Assembly: GCF_016584665.1 (NCBI RefSeq)
Contig: NZ_BBJB01000029.1
Coordinates: forward strand, 1 to 63,262
DNA length: 63,262 nucleotides
Direction of reading: 5' to 3'
Source: Pseudanabaena sp. lw0831
GTDB taxonomy: Bacteria > Cyanobacteriota > Cyanobacteriia > Pseudanabaenales > Pseudanabaenaceae
In this document: positions 16,972 to 25,001 of the stretch, in pieces
Layout: each line of letters opens with the position of its first letter
How positions within the stretch are numbered: the first letter of the stretch is position 1
Position numbers and translations under genes: made by a program
The notes under the pieces: model-generated
Told to the model about the DNA's origin: nothing
Seen by the model: the letters and a program-made list of their open reading frames with translations, nothing else
Databases searched by the model: none

Positions 16972-18285
16972 ATGTATTTAAAAAATTTTGATCGCTTCTT
17001 TAGTCCTTTGCAATGGCAAATTATTTTAACGACAGCGCAGATTGCCCATGATTTAAATGTAAGGGCTTTTGCTGTGGGTGGTATTGTTCGCGATGCCATA
17101 GTTAGAGAAAAACAGCCATCGCCACCTTTACATAACGATCTAGACTTAGTTTTCGACGGAGGAGAACAGGCTGGGATGAAAGTAGCGATCGCTTTGCATG
17201 AACTTTTTCCTGCATCAAAATTACAACTCCATGAAAAATTTCAGACAGCAGCATTAATCTGGCAAGATGCGGATCAAGACTTTGAAATGGACATGGCGAC
17301 AGCGCGGCGCGAGATTTATGCCTTTGCTGGGGCAAATCCACAGGTGAGTGCCACGACCCTCGAAGATGATCTGTGGCGGCGCGATTTCACAGTCAATGCT
17401 TTGGCTATAGAACTCGATCCACAATTGGGAATTAAAGGCGAAGTGATCGATCGCTTCAATGGTCTGGCAGATTTAGCCAATAAACAGGTACGCGCCATTC
17501 GTACAGGCAGCTTTGAGGAAGATCCACGTCGGTTGTTTCGAGCAGTGCGTTTTGCGGTGCGTCTAGATTTTGAGATCGCTCCTGAAACTTACTCAGAAAT
17601 CATGGCAATTACTTCAAGCGGAATCCATGATGCGATCGGTGGAGCTAGACTGCGAGCAGAGTTGCTTTATACTCTTGCCGAGCCAAGAGCAGGTGCAATG
17701 TTTGACCTTTTGCAAAAATTAGGCGCATTGCGATGTATTCATCCAGATTTAAAACTACCCGCAGATTTAGCTAATTCGTTTAAGCATCAATGGCGGCGAT
17801 CGCAATATTGGCTAAAGTTACTCAATCGATTAGAAAATAAAACTTATGCGCCATTGCAACTAGGCTTGGAATTGTTGCTATCCTATTTACCTCATCAAGT
17901 AGCAACGCAAATCGATCTGGGGCTAGCACCTGAACAAAAAACAAGGCAAATAAAATTAGCAGATTTACTAATAAATTTGCCAAATTTAGTAAGTATTAGC
18001 TTAAAGAATTCAGAGATCACCCAAAATCTGCAAAAATTTGATACTCAGACTTTAATATTGGCTGGAGCAAAATGTGAACCTGCTCAACGACGCATCCTTT
18101 GGAGTTATCTAACCCAATGGCAAATTGTCAAATCACCATTAACAGGTGCAGACCTCAAGCAAGTTGGCTATGCTACAGGTAAACAAATGGGCGAAATATT
18201 ACAACGATTAAGATTTGCCACGATTGATCGTGAAATTCAAACTAAAGAAGAGGCGATCGCTTATCTAAGTACTTGTGCCAAATAA
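16972..18285 (+). CDS. CCA tRNA nucleotidyltransferase / poly(A) polymerase-type enzyme
   Basis: A 437-residue class II nucleotidyltransferase that adds or repairs the CCA end of tRNAs (some cyanobacterial members add only part of it). I start at the ATG 16972; the alternative at 16948 lies inside the terminator hairpin. Motifs are AVGGIVRDAI, the DLDLVFDGG metal site, RRDFTVNALAIEL and EDPRRLFRAVRFAVRLDF. A helical C-terminal domain follows residue 230. The tRNA gene at 23436-23508 has no encoded CCA, consistent with a need for such an enzyme. A 49-nt palindrome follows. Confidence 0.93.
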   Translation: MYLKNFDRFFSPLQWQIILTTAQIAHDLNVRAFAVGGIVRDAIVREKQPSPPLHNDLDLVFDGGEQAGMKVAIALHELFPASKLQLHEKFQTAALIWQDADQDFEMDMATARREIYAFAGANPQVSATTLEDDLWRRDFTVNALAIELDPQLGIKGEVIDRFNGLADLANKQVRAIRTGSFEEDPRRLFRAVRFAVRLDFEIAPETYSEIMAITSSGIHDAIGGARLRAELLYTLAEPRAGAMFDLLQKLGALRCIHPDLKLPADLANSFKHQWRRSQYWLKLLNRLENKTYAPLQLGLELLLSYLPHQVATQIDLGLAPEQKTRQIKLADLLINLPNLVSISLKNSEITQNLQKFDTQTLILAGAKCEPAQRRILWSYLTQWQIVKSPLTGADLKQVGYATGKQMGEILQRLRFATIDREIQTKEEAIAYLSTCAK

Positions 18286-18290
18286 ATTAC

Positions 18291-18339
18291 CCAAACCCGT
18301 AAAGTTGCGCCCCTGCGGGGCGCAACTTTACGGGTTTGG
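18291..18339. repeat. 49-nt palindrome, family with variable middle stem (copy 2)
   Basis: Structure: CCAAACCC, GTAAAG, TTGCGCCCC-TGC-GGGGCGCAA, CTTTAC, GGGTTTGG, a perfect 23-bp stem with a TGC loop. Compared with copy 1 at 13925-13973, four of the six middle base pairs differ and all four keep pairing. It follows the CCA-enzyme gene and may act as its terminator. Confidence 0.8.
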
Positions 18340-18409
18340 ATGTGTATCAGTTAAAATGTATCAAAAGCTTTCAGCGCCAATCAGTACAAAAAATTAGGAC
18401 AGACATATC

Positions 18410-19678
18410 ATGAGAGGCGGTATCCGCATCGGCAGCATTTCTGGCATTCCCCTATACATTGATTCATCATGGTTTCTCGTCATCGGCTTTCTTGCCGTTT
18501 GGCTGAGTGCTGCCTATACCAAGTTATCGCCATCTTTTTCTTTAGGCTATGGGGCAATCAACGCTATCCTGTTCTTTTTTTCGATCGCTTTCAATAAAAT
18601 TGCCCATGCCATCATGTCCAAGGCACGCGGTGTTGAAGTTAACGCAATTAATATTCAGTTTATGGGTGGGGCAAGTACGGTTGAGCAGGAAGCTAAAGAT
18701 CCTTTCTCTGTATTTAGTATTGCCATTTCAGGTCCCTTAGTGAGCTTAGTTTTGAGCGCGATCGGGTTTACTGCGGCTTGGCTAATTGCGGGGGATGTGA
18801 TTTTTTCTGGCAATCCAAAAACTATTGAGGCATTACCCGAAAGTATTGGGAGTATGCGCACCATTTGGACAATGATTGCGCTGAATATTGCCCGAATCAA
18901 TCTCATATTTGGGGTGTTTAGCCTCATCCCTGCGCTACCCTTTGAAGGCGGTCATATTCTCAAAGCAGCGGTTTGGAAACTGACAGGCGATCGCTTTACT
19001 GGTATCCGATGGGCAGCGAGATCGGGCCAGTTTTGCGGGATTTTGACGATGATTTTGGGAGGATTGGTAACTCTCAGCAGTCCTATTGGCGGCATTTTTC
19101 TAATTTTTATCGGATGGTTCCTATTTGGTAATGCAGGTGGCTATCTCTATCTCAACAATTTGCAACAAGCTCTACTTGATATTAATGCCGAAGCCGCGAT
19201 GACAAGAGATTTTCGTCTAGTTGATGCCGAGATCTCATTGCGTGAATTTGCTGATAAATTTTTATTGATGGAAGAGAAAGACTCAAATCCCATTTATATT
19301 GCTTCCTCAAATGGGCGCGATCGCGGCATCATTTCGGCTGGAGCGATCCGTAATATTGACAGTAGCGAATGGCAATCAAAATCTTTGCAATCTCTAATTA
19401 AACCCTTTGATGAAATTGATACTGTCGATCTCAAAACGCAAATTTCAACTGTTGTGAATCTCCTCGAACAAAAACAATTACGTTATGTCATCGTGCGATC
19501 TCCCGTTGGCTCGGTAGCTGGAGTCATAGATCATGGAGATATCATCAAGGCTTTAGATGTCAAACTTCTTTGGCGCATTCCTTCTGAATATGTCAAGCAG
19601 ATTAAAGCTGACGGGAAATTTCCTGCAAACTTCCGTTTAGTAGAAATTTGTGAACAGTTAAAGGCATCCAAACAATAA
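18410..19678 (+). CDS. Site-2-protease-like membrane protein with CBS domains, catalytic motifs lost
   Basis: A 422-residue protein with the layout of cyanobacterial M50 site-2 proteases. It has a start like GIRIGSISGIPLYIDSSWF, membrane helices, a PDZ-less core, the SLIPALPFEGGHILKAAVWK region, and a C-terminal CBS pair (about residues 260-400). The zinc motif HExxH is replaced by NKIAH (FNKIAHAIMSKARGVEV), and the second-site Asp of LPLDGG is Glu (LPFEGG). Two zinc ligands or the catalytic Glu are therefore missing, and it is probably not a protease. The frame is otherwise intact, so a sensing or scaffolding role through CBS ligand binding is possible but unproven. Confidence 0.82.
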   Translation: MRGGIRIGSISGIPLYIDSSWFLVIGFLAVWLSAAYTKLSPSFSLGYGAINAILFFFSIAFNKIAHAIMSKARGVEVNAINIQFMGGASTVEQEAKDPFSVFSIAISGPLVSLVLSAIGFTAAWLIAGDVIFSGNPKTIEALPESIGSMRTIWTMIALNIARINLIFGVFSLIPALPFEGGHILKAAVWKLTGDRFTGIRWAARSGQFCGILTMILGGLVTLSSPIGGIFLIFIGWFLFGNAGGYLYLNNLQQALLDINAEAAMTRDFRLVDAEISLREFADKFLLMEEKDSNPIYIASSNGRDRGIISAGAIRNIDSSEWQSKSLQSLIKPFDEIDTVDLKTQISTVVNLLEQKQLRYVIVRSPVGSVAGVIDHGDIIKALDVKLLWRIPSEYVKQIKADGKFPANFRLVEICEQLKASKQ

Positions 19679-19681
19679 GAT

Positions 19682-19722
19682 CAAAAACTGGGTCTAGGTC
19701 TTCGCCCCAGACCCAGTTTTTG
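19682..19722. terminator. Bidirectional terminator between convergent genes
   Basis: 14-bp perfect stem (CAAAAACTGGGTCT) with a 13-nt loop, just after the site-2-protease-like gene and before the 3' end of the minus-strand gene at 19728. Confidence 0.65.
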
Positions 19723-19727
19723 GGCTT

Positions 19728-21197
19728 TTAAAAGCCAACAGAATTTAAGTCTTCTGCAAAGTCTTCCAATGTGACAAAATTAGATGAAGATTTTGAATCT
19801 AAGCCACTGAGAGTAATGGTTTCCATGTTTCCTAATATCCGCTCTATGGTTGTTGCGCCAAGATCTGGTTTTACTTGAACTGTATCTTTATCAATATCTT
19901 TTTTGTTGTTAATAGTTTCTGATTTCGCTTTAATCTGCTCTTCCTCATCCATTATCTGCAAAAATTTATCCAGATTCTGCTTGGGAATTCTTAATTTAAT
20001 TGCCTCTATATCATCTTCTAAATCATCTATATCAGAGTTGTCATTTGACGAGAAATTACCAAACAAATCATCATCTACATTTGTTGGCTTTGTCTCCTCA
20101 TTTACTTGCTGAATAGATAAATCCTCACTTTCACGATAACTATTCGCTGAATCTACATTCATAAAGTCATCAAATAGTGAATCCGAAAAATCAGAATTTT
20201 CAGTTATATCATTAACTATTTGAACTGATTGAGCACTTGGTAATGGCGGTTCTGGAAAATCGTCAAATAATGAATTTACAGTAAGCATTTGCGAATTAGA
20301 TTCTGAGCCTAGATTAGCTATCACATCTTCAGAATTATCTTGCTCAATTTCTGGACTAGCATTGTCTAGCTCTATATCAGGTTCATCAGCTATAGACTCA
20401 GGGGTGCTTTCTGTCAAGTCCAAAGTAAGCCCTTGATGCGTGACTTCTGGCTCATTCTGATCTTGGCTAAGATCCGCAGGTTCTAAAAATATCTTAGTAA
20501 CTAGACGGATTTTGGCTTTTTGCCATTGTTGGCCTGGCTGCAATATTGATAGGTTAGTAATTACTTGATCGCCGTGCTGATCGGTTTTACTCGATTCAGC
20601 GATCGTATCGAGCAAACTTCGCAAATTCGGATTAGATGCAACGGACGCAAATAAGAAGCTAGGCTGACTAATTACCTGAATTAATTCTGTAAGTGTAGTT
20701 AAGCATCGCACAGTACCAACATGTTCATCGGTGAAACGAACAATGATGTCTTGATACTCTTGCAAGTTTTGCTGGATTTGAGACAACTTCTGCACGAGTA
20801 TGACTCCTTTGGGATTGCTTACAAGATTCATATTTTGACCTTGCTCGACATTAGTATCCTTGATAATCGTTGGAGTTGCCACGGACTGCTTAAGATCGTC
20901 GTTGTTGCCAAGATCGATTTCATCCTGCCAAGCTAGATAATGATTATCAGAGCGATAGGTCAGAATTTTGACACGCTTGATCTGACTGACCTGTAAAACG
21001 ATCATGCCTCTATGAATAATTGTCACAACCGCTTTTTGGTTGGGGATCTGGGAAGCTTGTAAGGATATTCTCAGACATTCTGCTTCAAGTTCAGCCTCGG
21101 CATGGATGCCTTTAGATGCTAGAGATCGATTTATCAAAGATGCGATCGCATTGGGATCACCTTGCTTTGCCAAGTCCATAACGCTTAGTTGTGCCAT
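19728..21197 (-). CDS. Acidic cytoplasmic protein with the shared KQGDPNAIA-type N-terminal domain
   Basis: A 489-residue soluble protein of unknown function. Residues 8-99 form a domain that starts LAKQGDPNAIASLINRSL and ends near LAWQDEIDL. The same domain opens the proteins at 46233-47153 and 50085-52760. Residues about 125-235 look like a second folded part (helical, with FTDEHVGTVRCLTTLTELI). The rest is long, very acidic and probably disordered, with repeated DDF/LFDDF motifs (SLFDDFPEPP, SLFDDFMNV, DDLFGNF). These recurring acidic-aromatic motifs could be docking sites. No membrane segment or catalytic motif is seen. The gene stands alone with convergent S2P-like and upstream CP12 genes. 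Confidence 0.75.
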   Translation of the reverse strand: MAQLSVMDLAKQGDPNAIASLINRSLASKGIHAEAELEAECLRISLQASQIPNQKAVVTIIHRGMIVLQVSQIKRVKILTYRSDNHYLAWQDEIDLGNNDDLKQSVATPTIIKDTNVEQGQNMNLVSNPKGVILVQKLSQIQQNLQEYQDIIVRFTDEHVGTVRCLTTLTELIQVISQPSFLFASVASNPNLRSLLDTIAESSKTDQHGDQVITNLSILQPGQQWQKAKIRLVTKIFLEPADLSQDQNEPEVTHQGLTLDLTESTPESIADEPDIELDNASPEIEQDNSEDVIANLGSESNSQMLTVNSLFDDFPEPPLPSAQSVQIVNDITENSDFSDSLFDDFMNVDSANSYRESEDLSIQQVNEETKPTNVDDDLFGNFSSNDNSDIDDLEDDIEAIKLRIPKQNLDKFLQIMDEEEQIKAKSETINNKKDIDKDTVQVKPDLGATTIERILGNMETITLSGLDSKSSSNFVTLEDFAEDLNSVGF

Positions 21198-21402
21198 ACC
21201 CTATTCCCTATTATCTACAAATTTCTCTAGCAACTATAGATGTCCCTCACTATAGCGTTTGCCAAACTGATGAAATACAGAATTGTACCTCAAGTGATTG
21301 AAAAGCGCTGAATCCCCATAGTTGGGGAGTGTCAATTTAAATGTAACTGACAATCTGGCAAATTTGCGGATTTAGAGATAAATTTTAGCGTAATGACGAT
21401 AC

Positions 21403-21437
21403 ATAAGAAAGGGGGCGCTTAGCGCCCCCTTTCTTAT
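21403..21437 (-). terminator. Terminator of the CP12 gene
   Basis: 17-bp perfect arms (ATAAGAAAGGGGGCGCT) separated by one base, 56 nt downstream of the CP12 stop on the minus strand. The rest of the spacer 21198-21492 shows only a small TCCCCATAGTTGGGGA hairpin. Confidence 0.65.
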
Positions 21438-21492
21438 TGAAATTTACAGAATGCTGTTTAGTAACTACATCTGTCATCAACATTTTAAGCAA

Positions 21493-21714
21493 TTAGTCTT
21501 CGTAAAGACGGCACTCAGCCGCATCAGGATTATCGTCACAATAAACTTCTAGGGAGTTTTTACCCTTTGACTGCTTTTGGTGTGACGACTCAGCTTGTAG
21601 CTCTTCAACTGCATCCCAAGCAGCAGCGCATTCCTTGGAGCCAGTACCGCTAACTTCGCAGGTTTCTCTGGCTTGTTTTAGTTCTTCTTGGATCTTCTCT
21701 GTAATATTGCTCAT
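21493..21714 (-). CDS. cp12: CP12, Calvin-cycle regulatory protein
   Basis: A 73-residue CP12. This largely disordered protein links phosphoribulokinase and GAPDH into an inactive complex when its cysteines are oxidised. Both cysteine pairs are present: CEVSGTGSKEC in the N-terminal half and CDDNPDAAEC near the end. The core AAAWDAVEELQAE and the GAPDH-binding tail (CRLYED) are also present. It has normal length for a canonical CP12 and its own terminator. Confidence 0.95.
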   Translation of the reverse strand: MSNITEKIQEELKQARETCEVSGTGSKECAAAWDAVEELQAESSHQKQSKGKNSLEVYCDDNPDAAECRLYED

Positions 21715-21804
21715 GTATTTCTTTAAACTATCTATAACTTAGATGTTAACAGACTGAGGCTAGCTAGACATCATACGTCAGGGGTATAGGAAAATAGTAA
21801 GGGT

Positions 21805-22701
21805 TTAGCTAAGTCCTAGAGTCGATGGGAGCATTCCTGCAAGAATAATAAAGCCGATCCAGACATTTTGACCAAAGGCTTTTTGGTATAACTCACTAGG
21901 AATTTCAGTTTGATTCAGTCTGTTACATTGCCATACCCATAATACTCCAGCCGTGAAGCAAGCAAAGTAGTGTGCGTAACCAAGTTGAATCTCCCAACCT
22001 AGCCAAATCAGGCATCCAAGCGCGATCGCTAAAAATACCGCGATCGCAGATGTCACATATCTTCCAAAAAAGAGGGCGCTAGAATTAACACCAACCTTAA
22101 GATCATCAATGCGATCGCTCATGGCATAAATTGTGTCAAAGCCCATTGTCCAAGCGATCACAGCTGTCCATAACTCCCAAGCATGGCGATCAAGTCCGCC
22201 AGTAACTGCACTCCAAGGGATCAGTACCGCAAATCCCCAAGCGATCGACAAGACTAGTTGGGGCACTGGAAAAAAGCGTTTGCAAGCAGGGTAAATGACA
22301 ATTACAGGTACAGCCGCAAAGCACAGCCCAAAGCTCAGAGGACTGAGATAGGTCGATAGTAAAAATGCACATAGCCCTGCGACTAATAAAACGGCGACCC
22401 CCACTTGCATCGATAAAGTGCGATCGGCTAAAGGTCGGTTTTTGGTGCGATCAACTTGCGGATCAATATCTCGATCCCAAAGATCATTAATCACGCAACC
22501 TGCGGCGCTAGTTGCCAAGCTACCAAGGATCACCACACCCAATAAATCAAGAGGTGGTAATTGATGTTGAGTTTTGGCGGCGGCAACTGTTGCCCACAGT
22601 GCAGGCAACATCAAAATTAGTCTTCCTGCGGGTTTGTGCCAGCGTAGGAGACGCACGATCTTTTGAAATGTTGATTCGTTGTTGGTGAGGCTCGTGGTCA
22701 T
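21805..22701 (-). CDS. UbiA-family 4-hydroxybenzoate polyprenyltransferase (plastoquinone pathway)
   Basis: A 298-residue membrane prenyltransferase with about eight helices. The first Asp-rich motif is NDLWDRDID followed by RTKNRPLA; the second is YAMSDRIDDLKVG. These bind Mg-prenyl diphosphate. The start TFQKIVRLLRWHKPAGRLILMLPALWA is typical of the 4-hydroxybenzoate branch, which in cyanobacteria makes the precursor of plastoquinone. Homogentisate prenyltransferases differ in these motifs, so I favour the 4-HB enzyme. It is a single gene. Confidence 0.9.
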   Translation of the reverse strand: MTTSLTNNESTFQKIVRLLRWHKPAGRLILMLPALWATVAAAKTQHQLPPLDLLGVVILGSLATSAAGCVINDLWDRDIDPQVDRTKNRPLADRTLSMQVGVAVLLVAGLCAFLLSTYLSPLSFGLCFAAVPVIVIYPACKRFFPVPQLVLSIAWGFAVLIPWSAVTGGLDRHAWELWTAVIAWTMGFDTIYAMSDRIDDLKVGVNSSALFFGRYVTSAIAVFLAIALGCLIWLGWEIQLGYAHYFACFTAGVLWVWQCNRLNQTEIPSELYQKAFGQNVWIGFIILAGMLPSTLGLS

Positions 22702-22748
22702 AGTGAATGCGCGTCAAGTCTATTGGAGTAACTATATCAAATACGACC

Positions 22749-22783
22749 CACGAGTCGGCGATGCTCTGCATAGCCGACTCGTG
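22749..22783. repeat. 11-bp inverted repeat upstream of the UbiA gene
   Basis: CACGAGTCGGC pairs perfectly with 22773-22783 across a 13-nt loop, 48 nt upstream of the UbiA start in a divergent spacer. It may be a stray palindromic repeat or an operator. Confidence 0.45.
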
Positions 22784-22891
22784 AATTTATAAGCAAAGTT
22801 GCTGATTACAAAAGTTTTCATGGTTGTTACATTAGTCTTTGGGCGACGAGCATTTCTGTATCTGCAAATTGCAAAAGCATGAGGTTTTGAG

Positions 22892-23380
22892 ATGCGTTTA
22901 ATTAAATCTATTTTCCAAAAATCTGTGGCGACTTTGTTAGTAGGGCTGTCCCTGTCAGTATGTGCTGAAATACACGGGAATAAGGCGATCGCAGAAAATT
23001 TAACGACTGGCTTAACCGATGAACTAGCCAATGACAAAACCTGCGAGGGCACTGGGGGGATTCTTGCCTATGCAGAAACTAAGGACTATGCTCTATACGT
23101 TTGTGCTGATACTAAAGATATGTCTCAACCTCGTTACTATCGGAGTGTAAACAAAAATGGCACTACGGGCGTAAAGCTCACAGCGAGAACCTACAACCCT
23201 AACCAAGGAAATTATTTCGAGTTTCATAATGGTGATTATGTATATATGCTGCAAATCCCATCTGAAAACATTAAAAATCCTGTGCTAGTAGTTGAGTTCC
23301 CCGATGGTTCAGGATACGAGCAGAAGATCACGCGCTTTTTAATGAACGGTGAAGCGCGATCTCCTATATCCAATAAATAA
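22892..23380 (+). CDS. Small secreted protein of unknown function
   Basis: A 162-residue protein. An N-terminal signal peptide (MRLIKSIFQKSVATLLVGLSL..., ending near AEIHGNKAIAEN) is followed by a compact domain with two cysteines that could pair (KTCEGTGG and YVCADT). It is rich in Tyr/Asn, and a beta-rich pattern is likely (YALYVCADTKDMSQPRYYRS, YVYMLQIPSENIKNPVLVVE). I do not recognise a family. It is probably periplasmic. It has its own terminator and no operon partner. Confidence 0.6.
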   Translation: MRLIKSIFQKSVATLLVGLSLSVCAEIHGNKAIAENLTTGLTDELANDKTCEGTGGILAYAETKDYALYVCADTKDMSQPRYYRSVNKNGTTGVKLTARTYNPNQGNYFEFHNGDYVYMLQIPSENIKNPVLVVEFPDGSGYEQKITRFLMNGEARSPISNK

Positions 23381-23410
23381 TAAAAAGCAGCGCGAAGCGC
23401 TGCTTTTTAT
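23380..23410 (+). terminator. Terminator of the small secreted protein gene
   Basis: 14-bp perfect stem (ATAAAAAGCAGCGC) around GAA, starting at the stop codon and ending in T5AT. It also separates the gene from the tRNA 25 nt on. Confidence 0.75.
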
Positions 23411-23435
23411 TTTATGTTAGTATCTATAACCTGTC

Positions 23436-23508
23436 GGGGAATTAGCTCAGTTGGTAGAGTGCTGCGATCGCACCGCAGAGGTCAGGGGTTCGAGCCTCCT
23501 ATTCTCCA
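23436..23508 (+). tRNA. tRNA-Ala, anticodon CGC
   Basis: A complete 73-nt cloverleaf without encoded CCA. The acceptor is GGGGAAT with ATTCTCC, containing the G3-U70 pair that marks alanine tRNAs. The D arm is GCTC-AGTTGGTA-GAGT. The anticodon arm is CTGCG-ATCGCAC-CGCAG with U33 and anticodon CGC at 23469-23471. The variable loop is AGGTC and the T arm AGGGG-TTCGAGC-CTCCT. It reads GCG codons. The HIP1 octamer GCGATCGC lies across the anticodon stem and loop (23464-23471). Confidence 0.93.
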
Positions 23509-23534
23509 TTTTTTAGTAGCAAGGGTAATCCTAT

Positions 23535-23643
23535 GACTAGGCATTGGTCAGCTAAGCGGGGATAGGTGCTGAAACGTCCATTTCATGCCGACAAAAAAGA
23601 CGCAAATACGTCGATCACGCTTTAACTGTCCAGTGCCTATGAC
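23535..23643. mobile_element. 109-bp MITE-like repeat, copy A
   Basis: Imperfect terminal inverted repeats (GACTAGGCATTGGTCAG at the left; CTGTCCAGTGCCTATGAC at the right) flank a core. A 27-nt core at 23593-23619 recurs exactly, in reverse complement, at 43987-44013 within a similar element. There is no coding capacity. Confidence 0.6.
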
Positions 23644-23847
23644 TATTACTCCAATATCTTCTACAAAAGAAATTGCTCCATTATTTGCCAATAATGCTGC
23701 GATATTGCCAAATATTAGTTGGCAAACCTATTCCCAATTATTTCTAGCGCGATTTTAGATGTTTTTTTGCAACAGGCAGAGTCAACTGATGACAATGGTT
23801 TGGTTCGTGATTTTAGGGCTTGGCTGCGACAACAGATAAAAAATTAA
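23639..23847 (+). pseudogene. Possible remnant of a Uma2-family (DUF820) gene
   Basis: From the ATG at 23639 a frame reads MTITPISSTKEIAPLFANNA and then ISWQTYSQLFLARF, ending at TAG; this resembles a Uma2 N-terminus. Shortly after, DVFLQQAESTDDNGLVRDFR and then AWLRQQIKN to TAA (23845-23847) resembles a Uma2 C-terminus. The nuclease core is missing. The last 35 nt overlap the 3' end of hisC on the other strand. Family resemblance is from memory and weak. Confidence 0.35.
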
Positions 23848-24871
23848 TCAAAGCTTGATTTTGTTCGTCAGTACCAACAGTAATCCGTAGCTTATCAGCC
23901 AGACCTTCTTGATTGAAATAGCGAACTAAAATTCCTACTTCTTTTAGCTTTAAATAAATCTCTTCAGCATTACCTTTGGGCGGTGTAGCCAATACAAAAT
24001 TACCGTGAGACTCGAACACCACATATCCAAGATTTTTTAGATCGAGAGTAAGTTTAGTGCGTGAGGTTTTGACTTTTTCAGCGGAGATGTTTTTATATTC
24101 TTGGTCGCGCATAGCGGCAGTCCCCATGGCGATCGCAACGGCATCAATGTTGTAGCTATCTTTAACTTTAAATAGTCCTGACAAAAGCCGAGGATTAGCA
24201 ACCCCAAAACCTAAGCGCAAACCTGCAAGAGAATAACCTTTCGACAAAGTGCGTAACACAATCACATTGTCAAATTCCTGTACCAATGGCAACGCCGAAT
24301 ATTCGGCAAAATCGACATAAGCCTCATCGATCGCCAAAACACCTGAAACTTGCTGCGCCAATTTACGCAAATCATCCAAAGGCACTGAATGACCTGATGG
24401 GCTATTTGGAGAAGCAATGAAGGTTACTGCCCCATTTGCTGCTACAAGTTCAGCGATCGGCAACTGGAAAGTTTCACCATATGGGACTTCGACTATTTCC
24501 GCAGGTTGCATCGCTGATAAAGTCCGATAAAGCACATAAGTTGGCATGGGATAGACAACTTTGCGATCGCGTCCTTCCGCACAAGCCCGAATCAAAATAT
24601 TTAAAATATCATCACTGCCATTGCCAACAATTACCCAATCAGCTGGCACATCTAATACGTCACTTACAGCTTGACAAAATTCATGGGCAAAAGGGTCAGG
24701 ATAGCGCCGCAGAGAATCGCTATCAATATTTTGTAAAGCAGCGATCGCTTTTGGTGAAGGTGGATAGGGATTTTCGTTAGTATTTAGCTTGATGACTTTG
24801 ATACCAGACTTTGGCTGCTCACCTGGAACGTAGCCAGTCATAGCATCAACTGTGGGGCGAAAATAACTCAT
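23813..24871 (-). CDS. hisC: Histidinol-phosphate aminotransferase
   Basis: A 352-residue class II PLP aminotransferase of histidine synthesis, converting imidazole-acetol phosphate to histidinol phosphate. Signatures are KLNTNENPYPPSP near the N-terminus, VGNGSDDILNILIRAC, ASPNSPSGHSVP, DEAYVDFAE and the PLP lysine in RTLSKGYSLAGLRLGFG. Length is normal. The 3' end overlaps a remnant on the other strand. No other his genes are near. Confidence 0.94.
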   Translation of the reverse strand: MSYFRPTVDAMTGYVPGEQPKSGIKVIKLNTNENPYPPSPKAIAALQNIDSDSLRRYPDPFAHEFCQAVSDVLDVPADWVIVGNGSDDILNILIRACAEGRDRKVVYPMPTYVLYRTLSAMQPAEIVEVPYGETFQLPIAELVAANGAVTFIASPNSPSGHSVPLDDLRKLAQQVSGVLAIDEAYVDFAEYSALPLVQEFDNVIVLRTLSKGYSLAGLRLGFGVANPRLLSGLFKVKDSYNIDAVAIAMGTAAMRDQEYKNISAEKVKTSRTKLTLDLKNLGYVVFESHGNFVLATPPKGNAEEIYLKLKEVGILVRYFNQEGLADKLRITVGTDEQNQALINFLSVVAAKP

Positions 24872-24878
24872 GGGGGCA

Positions 24879-24911
24879 AGTAAAAAAGTAAAAAGTAAAA
24901 AGTAAAAAATT
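24879..24911. repeat. Heptamer tandem repeat (AAAAGTA) upstream of hisC
   Basis: Four near-identical AAAAAGTA-type units in tandem lie 8 nt upstream of the hisC start, a typical cyanobacterial short tandem repeat. It places the hisC leader in A/T-rich slippage-prone DNA. Confidence 0.65.
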
Positions 24912-24966
24912 TCGGACTGGCTACTTATTGTATCGCGATCGCCATAGTGCTTATACTGCTTCGCGA

Positions 24967-25001
24967 CTAATAATAGGAACGCTTCGCGTCCCTATTATTA
25001 G
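24967..25001 (-). terminator. Hairpin at the end of rbcR
   Basis: 16-nt arms (CTAATAATAGGAACGC) with one mismatch around TTC overlap the rbcR stop codon. Confidence 0.6.
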
